From contig BDSI01000015.1 in NCBI GenBank assembly GCA_003117195.1, positions 1,427,001 to 1,491,000 of the forward strand: a stretch of DNA of 64,000 nucleotides, read 5' to 3'. Made by a program: the position numbers and the translations under genes. This document shows positions 1 to 13,377 of the stretch, piece after piece (within the stretch, counting starts at the first letter, position 1; each line of letters starts with the position of its first letter). The DNA comes from Eudorina sp. 2006-703-Eu-15 (lineage: Eukaryota > Chlorophyta > Chlorophyceae > Chlamydomonadales > Volvocaceae). The notes under the pieces are model-generated. The model did no database searches. It saw only the letters and a list, made by a program, of their open reading frames with translations, and had not been told where the DNA came from.

Positions 1-113
1 CGTTTCTTGTTATGCATTGTCGGGGGAGGGAGCGCCGCAGTCACCGTGTCTACACCGCCTGCACACGCACGCCTACACGGTTGCACCGCCACCCGTGCCC
101 CCATGCCGCACAG

Positions 114-3100
114 GTACGTGCCCAAACCCGTGGTCACCGGCTTCACGGCGGGCATCGCCACCTACATCTTCGGCACTCAGGTGCGCGGCGGAGCGACCTC
201 ACCTCCTGGCACCGCCCAGCTCCTGCGGCGGAGCCGACCACTCCGGCCGCTTCTAGCTGCTCCCCATTGGCTTTCCTCGTACCCCGACCCGCGTCGACCC
301 CTCTTGACGCTTCTTTCGCACCCTCCTCGCCTCGCCTCACCTCACCCTCCTCTGCAGATCAAGGACTTTTTGGGTCTGGGTGCTCCCGGACGGCTCCCCG
401 AGGGCGTCCCGGTGCCCACCGAGTTCCTGGAGAAGGTGGTCTATCTAGGTGGGTCGGGAGCGCGTGGGCGGGTCCGGGCCGGGCGGGGCCGGGGCACACG
501 CTCTTGCGCTGGCGGCAGAGACGCCTGGACCTCTGGGTGGGCCGGGGGAGGCCGCATGAGTCACCGCACTGACCCCACCGCGCCGCCAGAAAGCAGCCAC
601 CTTGCGGCGCAGCAACCTCTTGGTGGTACCATACCGCACCGTCACGCAGCGGCTCCGCGACCCCGCCCTGCCCTCCGGTGTGCAGGCAGCCACCTGGATT
701 CGGCCCACCTGCCCTCGGTGGTCATGGCGCTCGGCTGCCTGGGGCTCATCAAGACGTGGCCCAAGGAGTGGGCCAAGGTGCGCTGGTTACTTCCGTCCGT
801 CTGTCTGTCTGGCGGTGGTCGGTCTGTCAACGGCATTCACTGCCCTTTCAGTGCCTGTTTGGGTGCCGCTCGGGTGCCGCGCCATCAAGTCGGTACGATA
901 AGAGCTGCTCGCAGTGATGTGGGGACGTAAGAGATGTAGGGGCGGGGTGTGTGTGTGTGTGTTGTAGCCAGGACGCCGCGGCCAGGGGCCCAAGGACCGT
1001 ACACCACTGCGCCGCGCCGATAATGCGCGGCACCATTTCTCGGTGCACCGTATTTGTGAAGGGCGGGAACTGGCCCGCGAGACAAATGAGGAGGTCGACC
1101 CCGCAAACCGACGTTGCAGATGCGATAGAACCGGAACCCGAGTGCCGTGTGTCCGTGTGCCACGCCCTTATTCCCCGCTCCAGGTGGTGCCAACCCCCAT
1201 CGTGGCCATCGCGGCGGGCACGCTGGGCCTGCAGCTGGTGCAGCTGATGCAGCCGGGGTTCGACCTGGGCATCGAGACCATCGGCTCGCACTTTGGTTCC
1301 GGAGCCATCCCGCGGTCGCTGCCCTCCCTGCAGTGGCCCGAGGGCCTCAGGTGAGGTCCTCGGGCGGGCGACCCATTTGCCCCTGTCTGCCTGCCTGCCT
1401 GCGGTGGTATTCTGACTGTTGCACGTCTGGGCTCAACAAGCAAGCTGCATAACCATGTGCTTTCTTGGCGGTGCTCGGTTTCCCATTCAGTCCTTGCGCG
1501 CCCTACTGTCAAGTCCCGCAACCGCGTCCTCTCCTGGCCACTCCTCGGTCCCCCTTGCAGCGCCTCCGACGTGCCCGGCCTGCTGTACCCCGCCGCCACC
1601 ATCGCCATGCTGGCGGCCATAGAGTCGCTGCTGTGCGCCCGCGTGGCGGACACCATGATCGGGGACAAGCACGACTCCAACACGGAGCTCATCTCGCAGG
1701 TGGGGGCGCCGCAAGGGACGTTGGGGCCCGCGCGCAAGAGCGGCGGCACGACGTCGCCGGTTCGGTCGCCGGTTCTGTCTGAGCAGCGGCGCAGGTCTCC
1801 ACCTGCCAGCCGAGCGTGTCTGGGAGGTGGGAGCACGTGCCGGCATCCCCACTGCCGTGATCCAAGAACAGTTGCGATGCCCACGATTCGGCGTGCTGTG
1901 CAGAACTATATACTGTACATGCTTTTGCGCAGTGAAATCCCCCCGCTTTCTCTCTTAACCTCTTGTCTTCTTTCCTCGCTGTACCATATCCTGCACAGCC
2001 GTGTCGTGATGGCCGCATCCCCCGCAGCGCTCCTGAGCGCCTAAGCTCCGCACCCATGGCTCCACTCCTGCAGGGCATCGCCAACGTGGGCTGCGCGGCG
2101 TTCGGCTGCCTGCCCGCCACCGGCGCGCTGGCGCGCACCGCCGCCAACATCCGCGCCGGCGGTCGCTCGCCCGTGTCGGGCCTGGTGCACGCCGCCACGG
2201 TAGCGGCGGTCATCCTGGCGGCGGCGCCGCTGGCCGAGTACATTCCGCTGCCGGCGCTGAGTGCGGTGCTGGTGGTGGTGGCGCTCAACATGGGCGAGTG
2301 GCACAACTTCCAGCAGCTCCCCAAGTGTGAGCCCAGTTACGGTAGCGCAGCCAGCCCCGTGCCTCCACATGATGTTTACTTACCCTTCGTTCTTGTGGAG
2401 AGTCGTTCGTACTTGTGGAGATTTTTCGTACTTCTAAGGGTTCTTGGTACCAGGACTCTGTAAGAGTTCTTAGGAGTCCTGGTGCTGTTTGCCAGAAGAG
2501 GAATGAGGATTTTCGTTGGGCGGATGAAGGCCAGGCGCGCGCATGCCTGCATCTGCCTCTGCATCTGCCTCTGCGCGTGATGGGCACCACGAGGACCACC
2601 TCCACGGTGGGCGAGCAGCAGCGCGACACGAGGCTAGGCGGGCGGAGACGAAGCCGGAGGCCCCTGGCCGCCTCACCCGGATGAACGTCAAACGCTCCCC
2701 CTTCATGCCAGACACAGTAGACAGCGAAACCGCAAACGCGCTGCAAACACGTCTGTCCCACTCCCTCTCTGGCACGGTCGCTGCAGGGCCCGAGAATGAC
2801 GCGCACCTCTTCCTGATCGCCTTCTCGCTCACGGTGCTGCAGGTGCGTGAGGGCGGGCGTCCCCCCGCGGAGTGCATATGACTTCTTGAGCCGCGAGCAG
2901 CGATAGCTGCTCCTCTTGGCGCCCCTTGTTTTCTTGGACTTTTCCATTTTGTTTTTTAAATGTTGTCTCTTTCGAGGTTTAATGGGGGGTTGCGTTTTGC
3001 GCCTCGATGGACGCCGAGAGAGCGACGCCTGCAGTGCGAACGGGTTCGCAAGAGTATTGCGCAGCGCTGAGCGGTGCCGTGAAGCAGGCTGCGCAGCGGG

Positions 3101-6100
3101 CAGGGGCTATATACCGCGCTGTACCGAAGCAGGGTGGAGCGGGCAGGGGCTGCACACAGTCACAAGCCGCCCAGTGCCGAGCGCGCGGGGCGTGCGGTTA
3201 GCAGCATTGCCGCATTGCGGCACAGCCCTGGCTGCCGAGACGCCGGACGCTTGAAGAATGTGGCTGTTTCATCATCTGGCCTGAGATCTGGCCTGAGATG
3301 CGCACCTGCTGCCAGCGCCGCTGCTGGTCGCTTCCCGCGTCCGTGTTTGCGCTCCGTGTCGCTCCTGGCCCACCCTCGCCACCGGGGGGACCCCTCCGCC
3401 CTCCGCCCTGGCTGCAGCGCAGCCTCAATCCGGTACATCTACCACTGCCCTACATCCCCTTGCCCCGCCCCGGCCGGTCCTGCCCCTCGTGTATCCACAG
3501 GACGTGGCCGTAGCGGTGGCGTTCGGCATGGTGATCGCCCTGGCCGTGTTCGTCCAGGTGAGGGCGGACGAGAGAGACACACGGGGGAGAGAGAGGCGCG
3601 GGGGAGAGAGAGATGGGCACACGGGGAAGCGCATGGCCTGCCGTAGCGGAGTCGCGGCGCACGTGACGCGCACCCGGACGGACGCCTGCCACACCAGAGA
3701 TGCGACCCCGCACCACGGGCCGGTCATTTGGGGGCACAGGACGCGCCATGTGTCTGTTTCGGGGCAGGGGCCAGGAGCCATGGTTCCCCATTCGGTCAGC
3801 AGGCACTGGGCGCCCGTGTATCTTTCGCTGCGCCGGGCGCGCGGGCCATAAGCTGAAGGTGTGTCACGCGCCGGAGAAGCCGCTCTCCCTCGTCTCGGGT
3901 TTCCCGGTTGCTGCTTGCCGCGTGCTGCTTGCGGCCGCGGGTCTCGCTGACCATCAATCAGCTGACAGTGGCAAGGCCGTGCCCCCATCCCCATCCCCTA
4001 TTGGCGCAAAGTCCGCTGTTCACCGCCACCGTCACCGCCGCCACCGCCACCCCGCGCAGGACGTCTCCGCCACCATGTACGTCCGCGCGTTGCCGCCACG
4101 CTCCATCGTCACACCGCCGTACGTTGATTTCGGGTTGCCTGCCGACCGTGACGACCTGGATGAGCCGTACCGCCGCCGCGACACCGCGACGGTGTCCTCC
4201 AAGCGGGGCAGCAGCGGGGACGAGGAGGACCCGGTGGAGGGGCCGCTGCCGGCCTCCGCTTCCGCGGGTGCGGCTGGCGGCGGCAGCGCGGGCCTGCTGG
4301 CGCCGGTGGCGCTGGGCTGCGTTGTGCCGCCGGGAACCGTGTATGTGGAGGTACGGCATGTACGGTCAAAAGGGGCGTGTGACGCGCTCCGCTCATCCGC
4401 ATGCGTTGGTGCGGTATACCGCATTCCTCCGCGTTGGCCCAGAGGGAGAGAGAAAGTGCTTCCCCTCTCTCATACACACGTACGCACCACACACGGCATT
4501 TCGCTTGCAGGTGGGTACATTATGTTAATTAGGATGTTACAGCGGACCCAGCGGGTCATCGGTGGCAGCCGAAGCCGGGTACATTGCGATATCGAGGAGA
4601 GGATCGCACGCACGCGCAGCGTTGTGGTGTGAGTCTGTGTGGCCAAGGCAACCGACCCGCACCAGCTGGTAGTCTTCCGCGACATAGCGACATCAAAAGC
4701 GCGCCAAATCGACGGCGCTCTTCTGACACCGCAGTCTTTTAATACTGTATGGGTTGGCCATTGGGTATGTTATTCACGCATACGGGCAACTATTTGGGCG
4801 CTGCGCTGCGCAATATCACGCACACCTGTTCTGCCTGCCTGAGAGAACACATATACACACAGTGTTTCGGTTTAAGAACACAAACACGTCCTCGTCCGGG
4901 CGAGTTTCTCGCTAAACCCATACTTGGCACGTGCGGCTCAGTTTTCCGTACACTTGGCACGTGCGGATACTCCACTCCAGTGGGGAGGAAGTGCGGTGCG
5001 GTGCGAACACGGCGTTGCTCGCACGGACTGACACGGTGGGTACTTGTGGGTTGGCCGAAGCACAGCCGATTGGGTGCTTCGGCACTGCGGAATATCTAGG
5101 CGGCGTGTGGGTCGTCCCCTCGCGCATGTGCCGTACGTGGATGTGCGCCGTCAGGCAGCCAGGAGTGGTCCCGGCATGTCACAAGCAAGGACGACTCGTC
5201 CTCGACGCATCGGCTCCCGTAAAACGCATCGGCTCCCATACAACTCCCCTCCCTCCCTTGACTCGAATCCTGCCCCGGGCTGTGCCCAGGTGACGGGCTC
5301 GCTACTGTTCGGTGCCGGCGAGGTGCTGGAGCGCGCGGTGACGACCGAGGCGGCCGCGTCTCAGGAGCCAGTGCAGGTGGGGGGGGGGCCGCGGGTACCT
5401 ACCGCGCTTAAGGGCCTCCTGCCGCCGGGTTTGCGGTCCGCGGATCTGTGCGACGAGTTGACGAGTTGAGCAACGGCTGTTGAGCTGTTGCCGACAGGAT
5501 AGGCTGTTCACTTTTTCCACCGCCTCCTCCTCCCCCGTTTCCTCTCCCTCCCGCGCCTCCTTCTCCCCCTCTTCCTTTCTGGAGGCTGCCGCGGGGAGGA
5601 AGAGGTGCACCGTTTGGGTTCACGCGCGTGAGCCCGCTGCCGCGGCCCTCCGCAGCGCAGTATTCAACATGTCAACCCTCCCTGCGCCGTGCACCCTCTC
5701 TCCGCCCGTGGGGCCCCAGGTGCTGGTGCTCAACATGTCCCACGTGAGCGTGGTGGATGTGAGCGGGCTGGAGCTGCTGGAGGAGGTGCACAGCACGCTG
5801 GAGAAGGCGGGCAAGACGCTGGTGCTGTGCGGCCTCACGCGGCAGCCGCTCAGGATGATGGCGCGCGCGGGGTTCCTGGATGAGGTGAGGCGGGGCGGGG
5901 CGGGGCGGGACTCTCGGAAAGCTGGGTGCGGTCAGCGCCGGCACCCCTGCAACCTGATGGGGGCGACGTGCATTTATGCTTGTATGTGTTTAGTGTATGT
6001 TCAGTGTATGAATGTTATATAGGTTATGAATGAACGTTACAGCGGACCCCGAAAAGGGATCAGCGGTGTATAGTTTTTGTTGATGTTTTGCTATGTAGAT

Positions 6101-6740
6101 ATTATGGTATTGTCGCTGATGCCGGACGTGGTAGGTGAGTTGCTGCTGAGCGGCTGACTAGTTCTTGTCCGGCCTGAGCCCTGCCCTACCCCAAGGCCTC
6201 CTGACACGACACCCGTCCCCGCCCAATGATGCCCTGGCAATGCAGGCCGGCCGTGAGAACGTCTGCCGCAGCGTCGACGCCGCCTTCACGCGCGCCGTCG
6301 CCATCGTCAGTGCCAACCGCGCCGCGAAGCAGCAGCACCAGCAGCAGCAGCACCAGCAGCAGCGGCACCCGCCGGCCGGCAGCCGCGGCGCCGGCAACGG
6401 CAACGGCAACGGCCGCGCCGCGCGCGCCATCACGGTGGACGGTGGGGCCCCTGCCCCAGCCGCGATCACCACGGTCGGTCACGTGGACGGCTACTCGACC
6501 GGCGCCGCCACGCCGGCGGCGCTGGCGTCCGATGACCTGGGGGAGCTGTGGGCGTCTGCGGCGGTTCCCCGGGGCGTCGACTTCCAGGCGTCCTCCGGGC
6601 GCCTGAACGCGAACGGCTTTGCCGCCCCTGTCAGCTTGAGCACCGCTGCCGAGCTGGCCAAGCGGCAAGGCGCGGGCGCCGCCATTGGCGGCAGCGTGGA
6701 GGGCGACTTGTTCGGTGAGGAGCCGGGCGGCTGTGCATAA
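114..6740 (+). CDS. SulP/SLC26-family anion transporter with C-terminal STAS domain (5' end outside window)
   Basis: Twelve exons join in phase: 114-180, 358-448, 686-777, 1184-1350, 1561-1699, 2074-2326, 2787-2842, 3501-3557, 4060-4350, 5290-5376, 5720-5884 and 6246-6740 (TAA). They give 652 visible residues; the N-terminus and first exons lie upstream. SulP proteins move sulfate, bicarbonate or related anions across membranes. SulP hallmarks are YVPKPVVTGFTAGIA in the first exon, alternating hydrophobic segments, a glycine- and alanine-rich stretch (FGCLPATGALARTAANIRAG), and LPKWPENDAHLFLIAF. The STAS core (VLVLNMSHVSVVDVSGLELL) sits in 5720-5884, and its last helix (GRENVCRSVDAAFTRAV) opens the final exon. 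A charged, Gly/Ala-rich insert of about 97 residues (exon 4060-4350) separates membrane part and STAS. The C-terminal tail has a Gln/His tract and Gly/Ala-rich low complexity. Substrate cannot be told from this fragment. Confidence 0.88.
4531..4570 (-). repeat. Interspersed repeat family A (copy 1), intronic
   Basis: On the plus strand it reads GTTACAGCGGACCC followed by a CGGGTCATCGGTGGC-like sequence. At least ten related copies occur in the window. The minus orientation ends in CTGTAAC, so minus is taken as sense. It lies in a transporter intron. Confidence 0.6.
6026..6071 (-). repeat. Interspersed repeat family A, AAAAGGGATC subtype (copy 2)
   Basis: GTTACAGCGGACCCC is followed by GAAAAGGGATCAGCGGTGTA. 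The subtype is shared with copies at 22634 and 36935. It sits in the last intron of the SulP gene beside a short TGAA-rich stretch. Confidence 0.6.
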
Positions 6741-6924
6741 TGATCGATCACGCGACGCCGTGTGACCTGGTTTGGTCGCTGGGCGGAAGGGGTCGGTGCC
6801 CGGACGCGGCTTGTGGAGGGGCGGCTGTGCGGTGTGGTGTACGGTGATGGGTTGGGGAGCCAATTGAAATGACGCATGGGTGCTGTCGTCCACTGTTCCG
6901 TTGCTTGCTACCCGTATTATTCAA

Positions 6925-7117
6925 TGATGACGGTGACGGTGACGGTGATGGTGATGGTGATGGTGATGGTGATGGTGACGGTGACGGTGATGGTGATGGT
7001 GATGGTGACGGTGATGGTGATGGTGATGGTGATGGTGATGGTGATGGTGATGGTGATGGTGATGGTGATGGTGACGGTGACGGTGATGGTGATGGTGATG
7101 GTGATGGTGATGATGGT
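6925..7117. repeat. (GGTGAT/GGTGAC)n microsatellite
   Basis: About 190 bases of a 6-base unit alternating GGTGAT and GGTGAC. It starts about 185 bases after the SulP stop and may be in that transcript's 3' UTR. Confidence 0.9.
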
Positions 7118-7620
7118 AACGTGCGGGTGGGTGCGCGCGAGATCAGGTGCTGGGTGAGGGCCTTCCCTGGAGCGCAGCATGTGAATCAGTGGCGGCGTGC
7201 CACTGGTTGCCGCACAGCTTGCGCCCACCGTCTTGTCAGCGCGCGCGCACCGCACATTCCGCCGGCGGTGCTCCCAGTTCACCTCCCCTCCTCGCCCGCC
7301 CGCCACGTGTCTCTCCGACACCAGCACAGCACACTGCACAGCACTGAAGGACCATACCATTTACCATACGTTGTTGCATTGTTGCTGCATTCGCGGGCTG
7401 ACCGGGATCGGGTCTACAGATCAACACGGTGCATGGCGGCGAAGTGAGGAAAGGGTTCAGCATTTTACCGGAGGCGGGCATTTTCCTATTGGGTGACATC
7501 CAACAAGAACATCATGCCCAAATTAGAGTCATTGAAAAGTCTCGGTAGGATGTCGGTGCAGCCAGGTCGGTGGTGCGAAGGGTACCGGTGCGGCCGGGCA
7601 TCTGGTGTACTGATACCGTA

Positions 7621-7651
7621 GTGCGTGACCCGCGGGGTGCACTGTCGTATG
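7621..7651 (+). repeat. Interspersed repeat family A (partial copy)
   Basis: GTGACCCGCGGGGTGCACTG matches the sense form of family A with a one-base difference, then diverges before the TGTAAC end. It is shorter than the other copies. Confidence 0.45.
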
Positions 7652-7984
7652 ATTCATTCTAGTTTGTAGGAACGAAGCTGATGGATCAAAATTTCGGGGA
7701 AGGGGCGCAGACACGGGCGGCTGTGGGTCCTGTGGGGCGACTATCGCGAGATCTCCGTTCTCGTCTCTTACATGGGGTTGCGCGTGACACAGCGCGGTAG
7801 TGGAGCGCGCTGACGCGCGGAGCATATGGCATGTGGTCGTGTGGAATTTGCAAGGGTTGGGTTGGTAGCTATAGAGGCCGCAGAGGCGGCCGTGAATGAA
7901 TGAGCGCCAAGGCACGACACTGGCAGACCTCTTCGAGGAGCGGCTGTGTCAATAGTTTCGCCGCGCCTGCCAATCATGGAGTAG

Positions 7985-8035
7985 AGCATGCGCGTGTAAA
8001 AGGAAACTGAGCCGCGTGAAGCGAAATCCAGCGTA
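7985..8035 (-). repeat. Interspersed repeat family C copy
   Basis: Plus-strand AACTGAGCCGCGTGAAGCG is the reverse complement of the family C core (CTTCTCGCGGCTCAGTT). The same core occurs near 31668, 50160, 50345, 51947 and 53281, usually next to CA/GT repeats. Confidence 0.5.
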
Positions 8036-8210
8036 ACAGGCGATACAGGTGACGGGAGACCATGACACCGAAACGCCGACAACCGTTATCGATGTGAACG
8101 GTGACGGCGACGTAAATGAGCATGTGTGTGTGTGGCTGGGGAATCTCGTAACGCTGCGGTGGCATATTGCGTCCTGGGAGCCGGACAACCGGACAGGTCC
8201 GTGGTTTATT

Positions 8211-8252
8211 ATTAGGATGTTACAGCGGACCCCGCGGGTCATCGGTGACAGC
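8211..8252 (-). repeat. Interspersed repeat family A copy
   Basis: ATGTTACAGCGGACCCCGCG followed by GGTCATCGGTGACAG; the best match in this window to the copy at 4531. The sense strand ends in CTGTAACATCC. Confidence 0.65.
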
Positions 8253-9790
8253 CCACGGCGACAGCCGAGGCTTCCTCACCATACACTGCCTAAACGAACT
8301 AACGCCACCATGGTGCTTCGGACAGGCTCCCCGAGTGCACCGAAACACTCCCCGGGCCCACACTACCAGGGAACCACCCCGTTCCTGAGAACCAACCATG
8401 GCAAGGGATAAAGCCCGCTGGTTGTGGGTTACGGTTCCGGACGCCCTCCCCAGCCAGTCCCGAGCTACACCACACCGCACCACAAATAACGGCGTGGTGA
8501 AGCAATTCAGCGGGGAGCTGGGGTGCATTTCTGTGACTGGGTCATGCCAACTCTCCCTTAGCTTACTACTGTCTGTGACCGATGCTCGGTTTGCGATGAA
8601 GCATACACTCCTACCCACCTAGCGCGGGGTGCGTATCTCGGTGGCCGTGTCTCTAGGGTACCTGCCCCGCGTATCGCGCCACAGTCCTGTGTGTGTGGCC
8701 GGGTGTGGCGGTGTGCAGGGGCGTGTTTGGGCGGCCGCGGCGGCGGTGCGGCACTGACTCGATTGGTTCCAAGCGGGCACGACGGCGACGAAGCCCTTGT
8801 CACGGGCGGCGCTTTGATCTCTGGTTTGTGATGTGGCGTCAATAGACCCGAGGGCACCGGGCTGCAGCCACAGAGATGCATGTGTGCGGGTGATGTACTG
8901 ATGTTTTGTCCAGCCACAAGAGTCCCGGAACGTGTCCAGCGCTGACAGACAAAGCAGCGGAGCTGAGGCACGGCACCGTGTCCCTGGAAGGTCCAGGCCT
9001 GTCCACCAGGTCCTGATCAATGGCCGGCATCTCCCCCCAATCAGCGGGGGTTGATGGAGGGACGGGATGATGGAGGGACCCAGAGTGTTGTAACCTGCGA
9101 GCCGATTAGGAGAGGGCAGGACGCCACAGTTTATCCGGCAGATTCCAGCTTCGGAATTCGGATGGAAGTCCACAAGGCTGGAGGGGCGGGGGGTGCCCGA
9201 GATACAGGGGCAAGGTATGAAGTGCCAGGTGTGCGACGAGTGTTGGCGCCCAGAGTCACTAAATTGCGTCTTGTCAGGCCGGAGCTGCAATACGCAATGA
9301 AATTTAATTATTTCGCTTCCGTATTTAGGCTCCCTGTCAGTGGTGTTGGCCTGCTTTGATCGGTGTGTGCACCGTAATGTTAATGCATCGGGCGTTTGAC
9401 CTGCTCCCGTGGAGGCGGCATTGTCATGCAAGATTGTTATTCATGGTATTTCCATACTCCCATTGCCAGTCAGCAGGCGCAGAGCCAGTACCTAGCAGTC
9501 GCTGTAACATCAGTCAGACAGTCACCGTAGAACGCCCACCATTTGCGCAACAAGGTGACCAACTGCATTTGACGTATGAAATTATTTTAAAACAGGATTG
9601 AAGTACACCGGCTGAAATTGGTATGCTTCTCAGCAACATGCGGCATGTTGGGGGGTTTGCGGGCGGTTTGCCAGCAGGAACTTGTGCACATTGCTGTCAG
9701 AAAGAAGATATAGTCATATTCTATCATTTTCTGTACTTGGTATGTGACCTCTTGCATGCGCTGTTCAGGCGATATTGAGGTGAGCCCTGG

Positions 9791-9916
9791 TGTGACACAG
9801 ACCTTGACACAGATTGTGTGACATAGACCTTGACACAGACTGTTTGGCAGAGACTGTTTGACACAGACTGTTTGACAGAGACTGTTACGGACTGTTTGAC
9901 ACAGACTGTGTAACGG
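9791..9916. repeat. Degenerate minisatellite, GACTGTTTGACACA-type unit
   Basis: Units of about 18 bases built from GACTGTTTGACACA and GACTGTTTGACAGA recur six to eight times with substitutions and small indels. No gene is seen around it. Confidence 0.75.
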
Positions 9917-12900
9917 TGTAACCAACACAATCACGGCGTTGTTGCAGCAACCGCAACAGCAGCAGCAGCAGCGGCAGCAACAGACCCGAAGTTTAGGCAC
10001 ACCATCCATGTGGGCACGACATCAAGGATGCGCAGTGGGGGTCAGGTCGTGTGGACGGGTACAAACGGCACAGGAACCCGGCGTACCACTGCACGCACCG
10101 CGCGGTGCTGAAAGGGGTAGGTGGATAAAAAATGCGCCGGTAGTCCTCAAGCCGGGGAACGTGCTGTTGGCGTAGAGTGGCAAAGCAATGGACCCAACCC
10201 GACGGCCCCTGCGGCCCTCGGGCGAACGACCCCTATCAACCCACCCGCTTACCCGCCCCAGATTATCAGGGCTTGCCTGTTTTGACATTATTCCGCTGTG
10301 CGATACGAATCGCGCAGTACGCTACGCACGTTATGCACTCATGGCTACTAGTGGGGTTGCCCTACAGTGGCTTTACGTGGGTCGCTTTCCCACCTCGCAC
10401 ACCCCCAAGCGCAGCCGAGCCACTTAGGACGTCGAGCGAATAAATCCCTGACATGGTAATGTACATAGCTTAAGCTGATTGGCGTTCTCCCGCCCCAATT
10501 GACACTAATTAAGGGTTGAGCGATTTTCTTCATGACGTGATTTAATGTGTTGACGCATCGGCAGATGTCGAGGAGTTATAAACTGAATCGGTGCACCATT
10601 CACGCGTACGTCTGACAATCAGCATGTTTGATGAAGTGTGTATTATTGATGCCCTTTAATGTGAGTTGATGACTTGGGGCTGTACAGCTGTAAGAGTCAG
10701 CAAACTGTATAGCTGTAAGAGCCAGCCATATATGCTGTATCGCTGGCTTGCCGTGTGCCGAGTCAAGGCGTTTCATGGCGGTAGTGAGCAGGGCAACCCG
10801 ATCCGATCCGTCCGTTGCAGTTACGGTTTGCAGCAGCGGCAACTCATAGCCTGATACTCCCGATGTGGAGTGGCCAACGCGTTTCACGCGCGAGCGCACA
10901 TGACCGCGCGGCCGTAAGAATATGAAGATGAAGAATCACGGGACAGGTGTGGACGCGAAGGGGGACCTCGAGGGGCGCGGCCCAAACTTCCCGAGCGATT
11001 TACCGGCGAGTGGTCCAAGGACAGCTGGCTCGAAAAACCAGGATAACGCACTCGTCGTTCCCGCTCGCGAAAGGAGCCGACAGCCGCGACTAATTCGGTC
11101 ACGCTTTACTCTCATACAACACACCGCAGCCATGTATCAAGACATGTCGGCGCGGCTCGCGATACACGCGCGTCAATGGCGCGGAGAACCAAGCCTTGTG
11201 TGATCACAAGTGCCGCGGCCGACCTACGAACCCCGTGATGAGGGAGACACCCAACCGGCGGCGCCTCGTTACTCCGCCAGCTGCGACGACGACGCGTGCC
11301 ACAACGACGAGCGGCGGCCACTCGCTGGCACGAAAAACCAGGACGTGCTCGCCATCCAGTCGAACAACGCTCGACGATACGACAAGCGGAGTTCCGCACC
11401 CCCTCCCTGTCGTACACTCACGTGCGGTGGTGCACATCCGCCGCCCGCACTGCTCAGGCCCAGTGCATCCGGCGCAAAGAACCGGGGTAGGCCGTCAACC
11501 GGTCGTCGTCCGCGCCCCAGACATCAAAAATCCCCAACATCGCACATAAGCAATACGGCACCTGCCTAAGTCCTGCAGCCCTCGGACTGCCCCGCGTCGC
11601 CGAGCCTGCGAGGCGAGAACCCCCCCACGCCCTCCCAGGCGTATCCCGCTGGCAAAGACGTAGTCGGTCCAACATCGCTGGGCGAGACGCGACGGCTGGG
11701 GCGCGGCAGCCCGAGAATCATCTGACCGCCTTGCTCCATCCGAGGGCAAAGAAGTGCGCGCTATAACCGCCACTGTGGCCAGGTTCTGCAGCAGCAGTAT
11801 CGTCCCAACGTCGTACGCCGTACATCGTACAAACGCGTGGACATCAATCGATACACGCCACACCTGAACCCGGCCCTTGCTTGCTGAGTCATAATCAGAC
11901 ATCAGACGTACATCCATGTACACATTACGCACGAACGGCAGCGCCATCTATCTTCTTCGGGGTCATAATATCGCGTTATGGTCAGGAGAAATGGCCTGCG
12001 CGTAAAATTTTGACGCAAAGTTGTCCCGGAGTCACACCACCACCTCGAGGTTATGAGTCATCATGTTCGCGAGAAGCATCCTACAACGTTCCGCTGAACG
12101 CCCTGCACCGTACTGCCGTACAACTCTGAACCAATGCAATTACATGTTTCTCCAATCCTGCTCTATGTGTCATCAAACACCCTGCTGCTATGTGTCAAAC
12201 CCACGGCGAACGCAACACCACCCGGGGGAAGAATCACGGAGCGTCAGCACCAAACGGTAGAACATCTGGAACCGAACCCGTGGTGAAATAAGCGACATGA
12301 TGCGCCCCGTCCGTGGGCCGGGAATCGAACTCGCACAAACAAATAATTTACTCCGCGCTACCGACGGAAACCGCGCGGCGACACATCACCAACAGCGCGC
12401 GCAACCGCCGCGGTGGAACCCTCCGACCGATGGGTGGGAGACCTCCCGACCACTGCGCAGCCGCGCGCCCGCTCCAATTTAAAACCCGGCTGGTGACTTC
12501 GCACATCCGATACCAAGCGAACCCCAAAGAGGCTCCCACAACATCTCGTAGCGTCACCGCATGCAGCGCCCCGCGTCGAGCACACGCACACTTGTACACA
12601 TGGCTCACAGCGCACTCAACCGGGACGTCCGGGCGCTAAAAACCATGGACAGCCCCCACCGCCCGCGCCGCGCGCGTCTTCTTCCGTTGCCCCTCACGCA
12701 GGGTACAGGAGCAACAGGAGTGTCATGCGCAACCACAGGAGTGCACACGTTATGCGACACCCGTCCATACGCAGCAGGGGCGGCGGTGGGACGGAGCCCG
12801 GCCGGTGCCTCCTGGTGCACACCTAGGGCAGCCTCGCACGAAGTGCCAGCGCCATTCCTGGCGAGCGCGCACTGCCGTCGACGGGAGACTAGGACGGATG

Positions 12901-13377
12901 GAGGTTTGAATGGAGGGGGAGGAGGAGGTGGGAGGATGGTTGTTATGTGGTGGGAGAGGGAGGAGGAGAGGGAGGAGGAGAGGGTGGGAGGAGAGGGAAC
13001 AGAGTGAAGAGTGAAGAAGACGGCCAGGCCATGCTCATCCGCGGGGCGCCGCGCCACAACTCGGTCCGACACCGCTGAGAAAGGGATCAAGATCCCGCCA
13101 ATCTCGCTCCAGCCGCCGCGCCGCGCGGTGCTGCACCGCGCGGCGCGGGCCCGCTGCAGCGCCTCTCAGCGCTCCAAGCCCCATCAACATCATCCTCAAC
13201 GCACGCACGCATCAATCAATCAGGGACGCGAGAGCTCCGATCTCGCCCCGCGCCAGCACTGACGGCGCCGGGCAGAGACCCCACACACACATCACCTCTC
13301 GACGGCCCGAAGGCCCGCTGTCCACGGGCCGTTCGCAGCCCCGGCGGTGCGCTCGTCTTCCGCGCGCGCAAGCGCAT

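Larger units (their letters stand above)
6741..13377. other. Intergenic, about 6.6 kb, no supported gene
   Basis: The stretch lies between the SulP stop and the stop of the minus-strand HRGP gene, so it should hold both 3' UTRs. It contains a GGTGAT-type microsatellite (6925-7117), family A copies (7621 and 8211), a family C copy (7985-8035), a degenerate minisatellite (9791-9916), a CAG-rich patch near 9950-9985 and a purine-rich tract (12900-13010). Open frames here lack recognisable domains, splice structure or consistent composition. A 16-base CGAAAAACCAGGA-containing word occurs near 11029 and again near 11328. Confidence 0.5.

Noticed and set aside
590..685. Extra SulP exon between 448 and 686
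   Set aside because: Exon 358-448 joins directly to 686-777 in phase and gives continuous SulP sequence, so no exon is needed.
6869..7447. Gly-Asp repeat protein (GD)n
   Set aside because: The frame is created by the GGTGAT microsatellite; flanking residues show no coding character.
12309..12370. Possible minus-strand tRNA (GTTCGATTCCC box B-like word)
   Set aside because: T-stem pairing fails at two of five positions, no proper anticodon arm is found and the spacing is too short.
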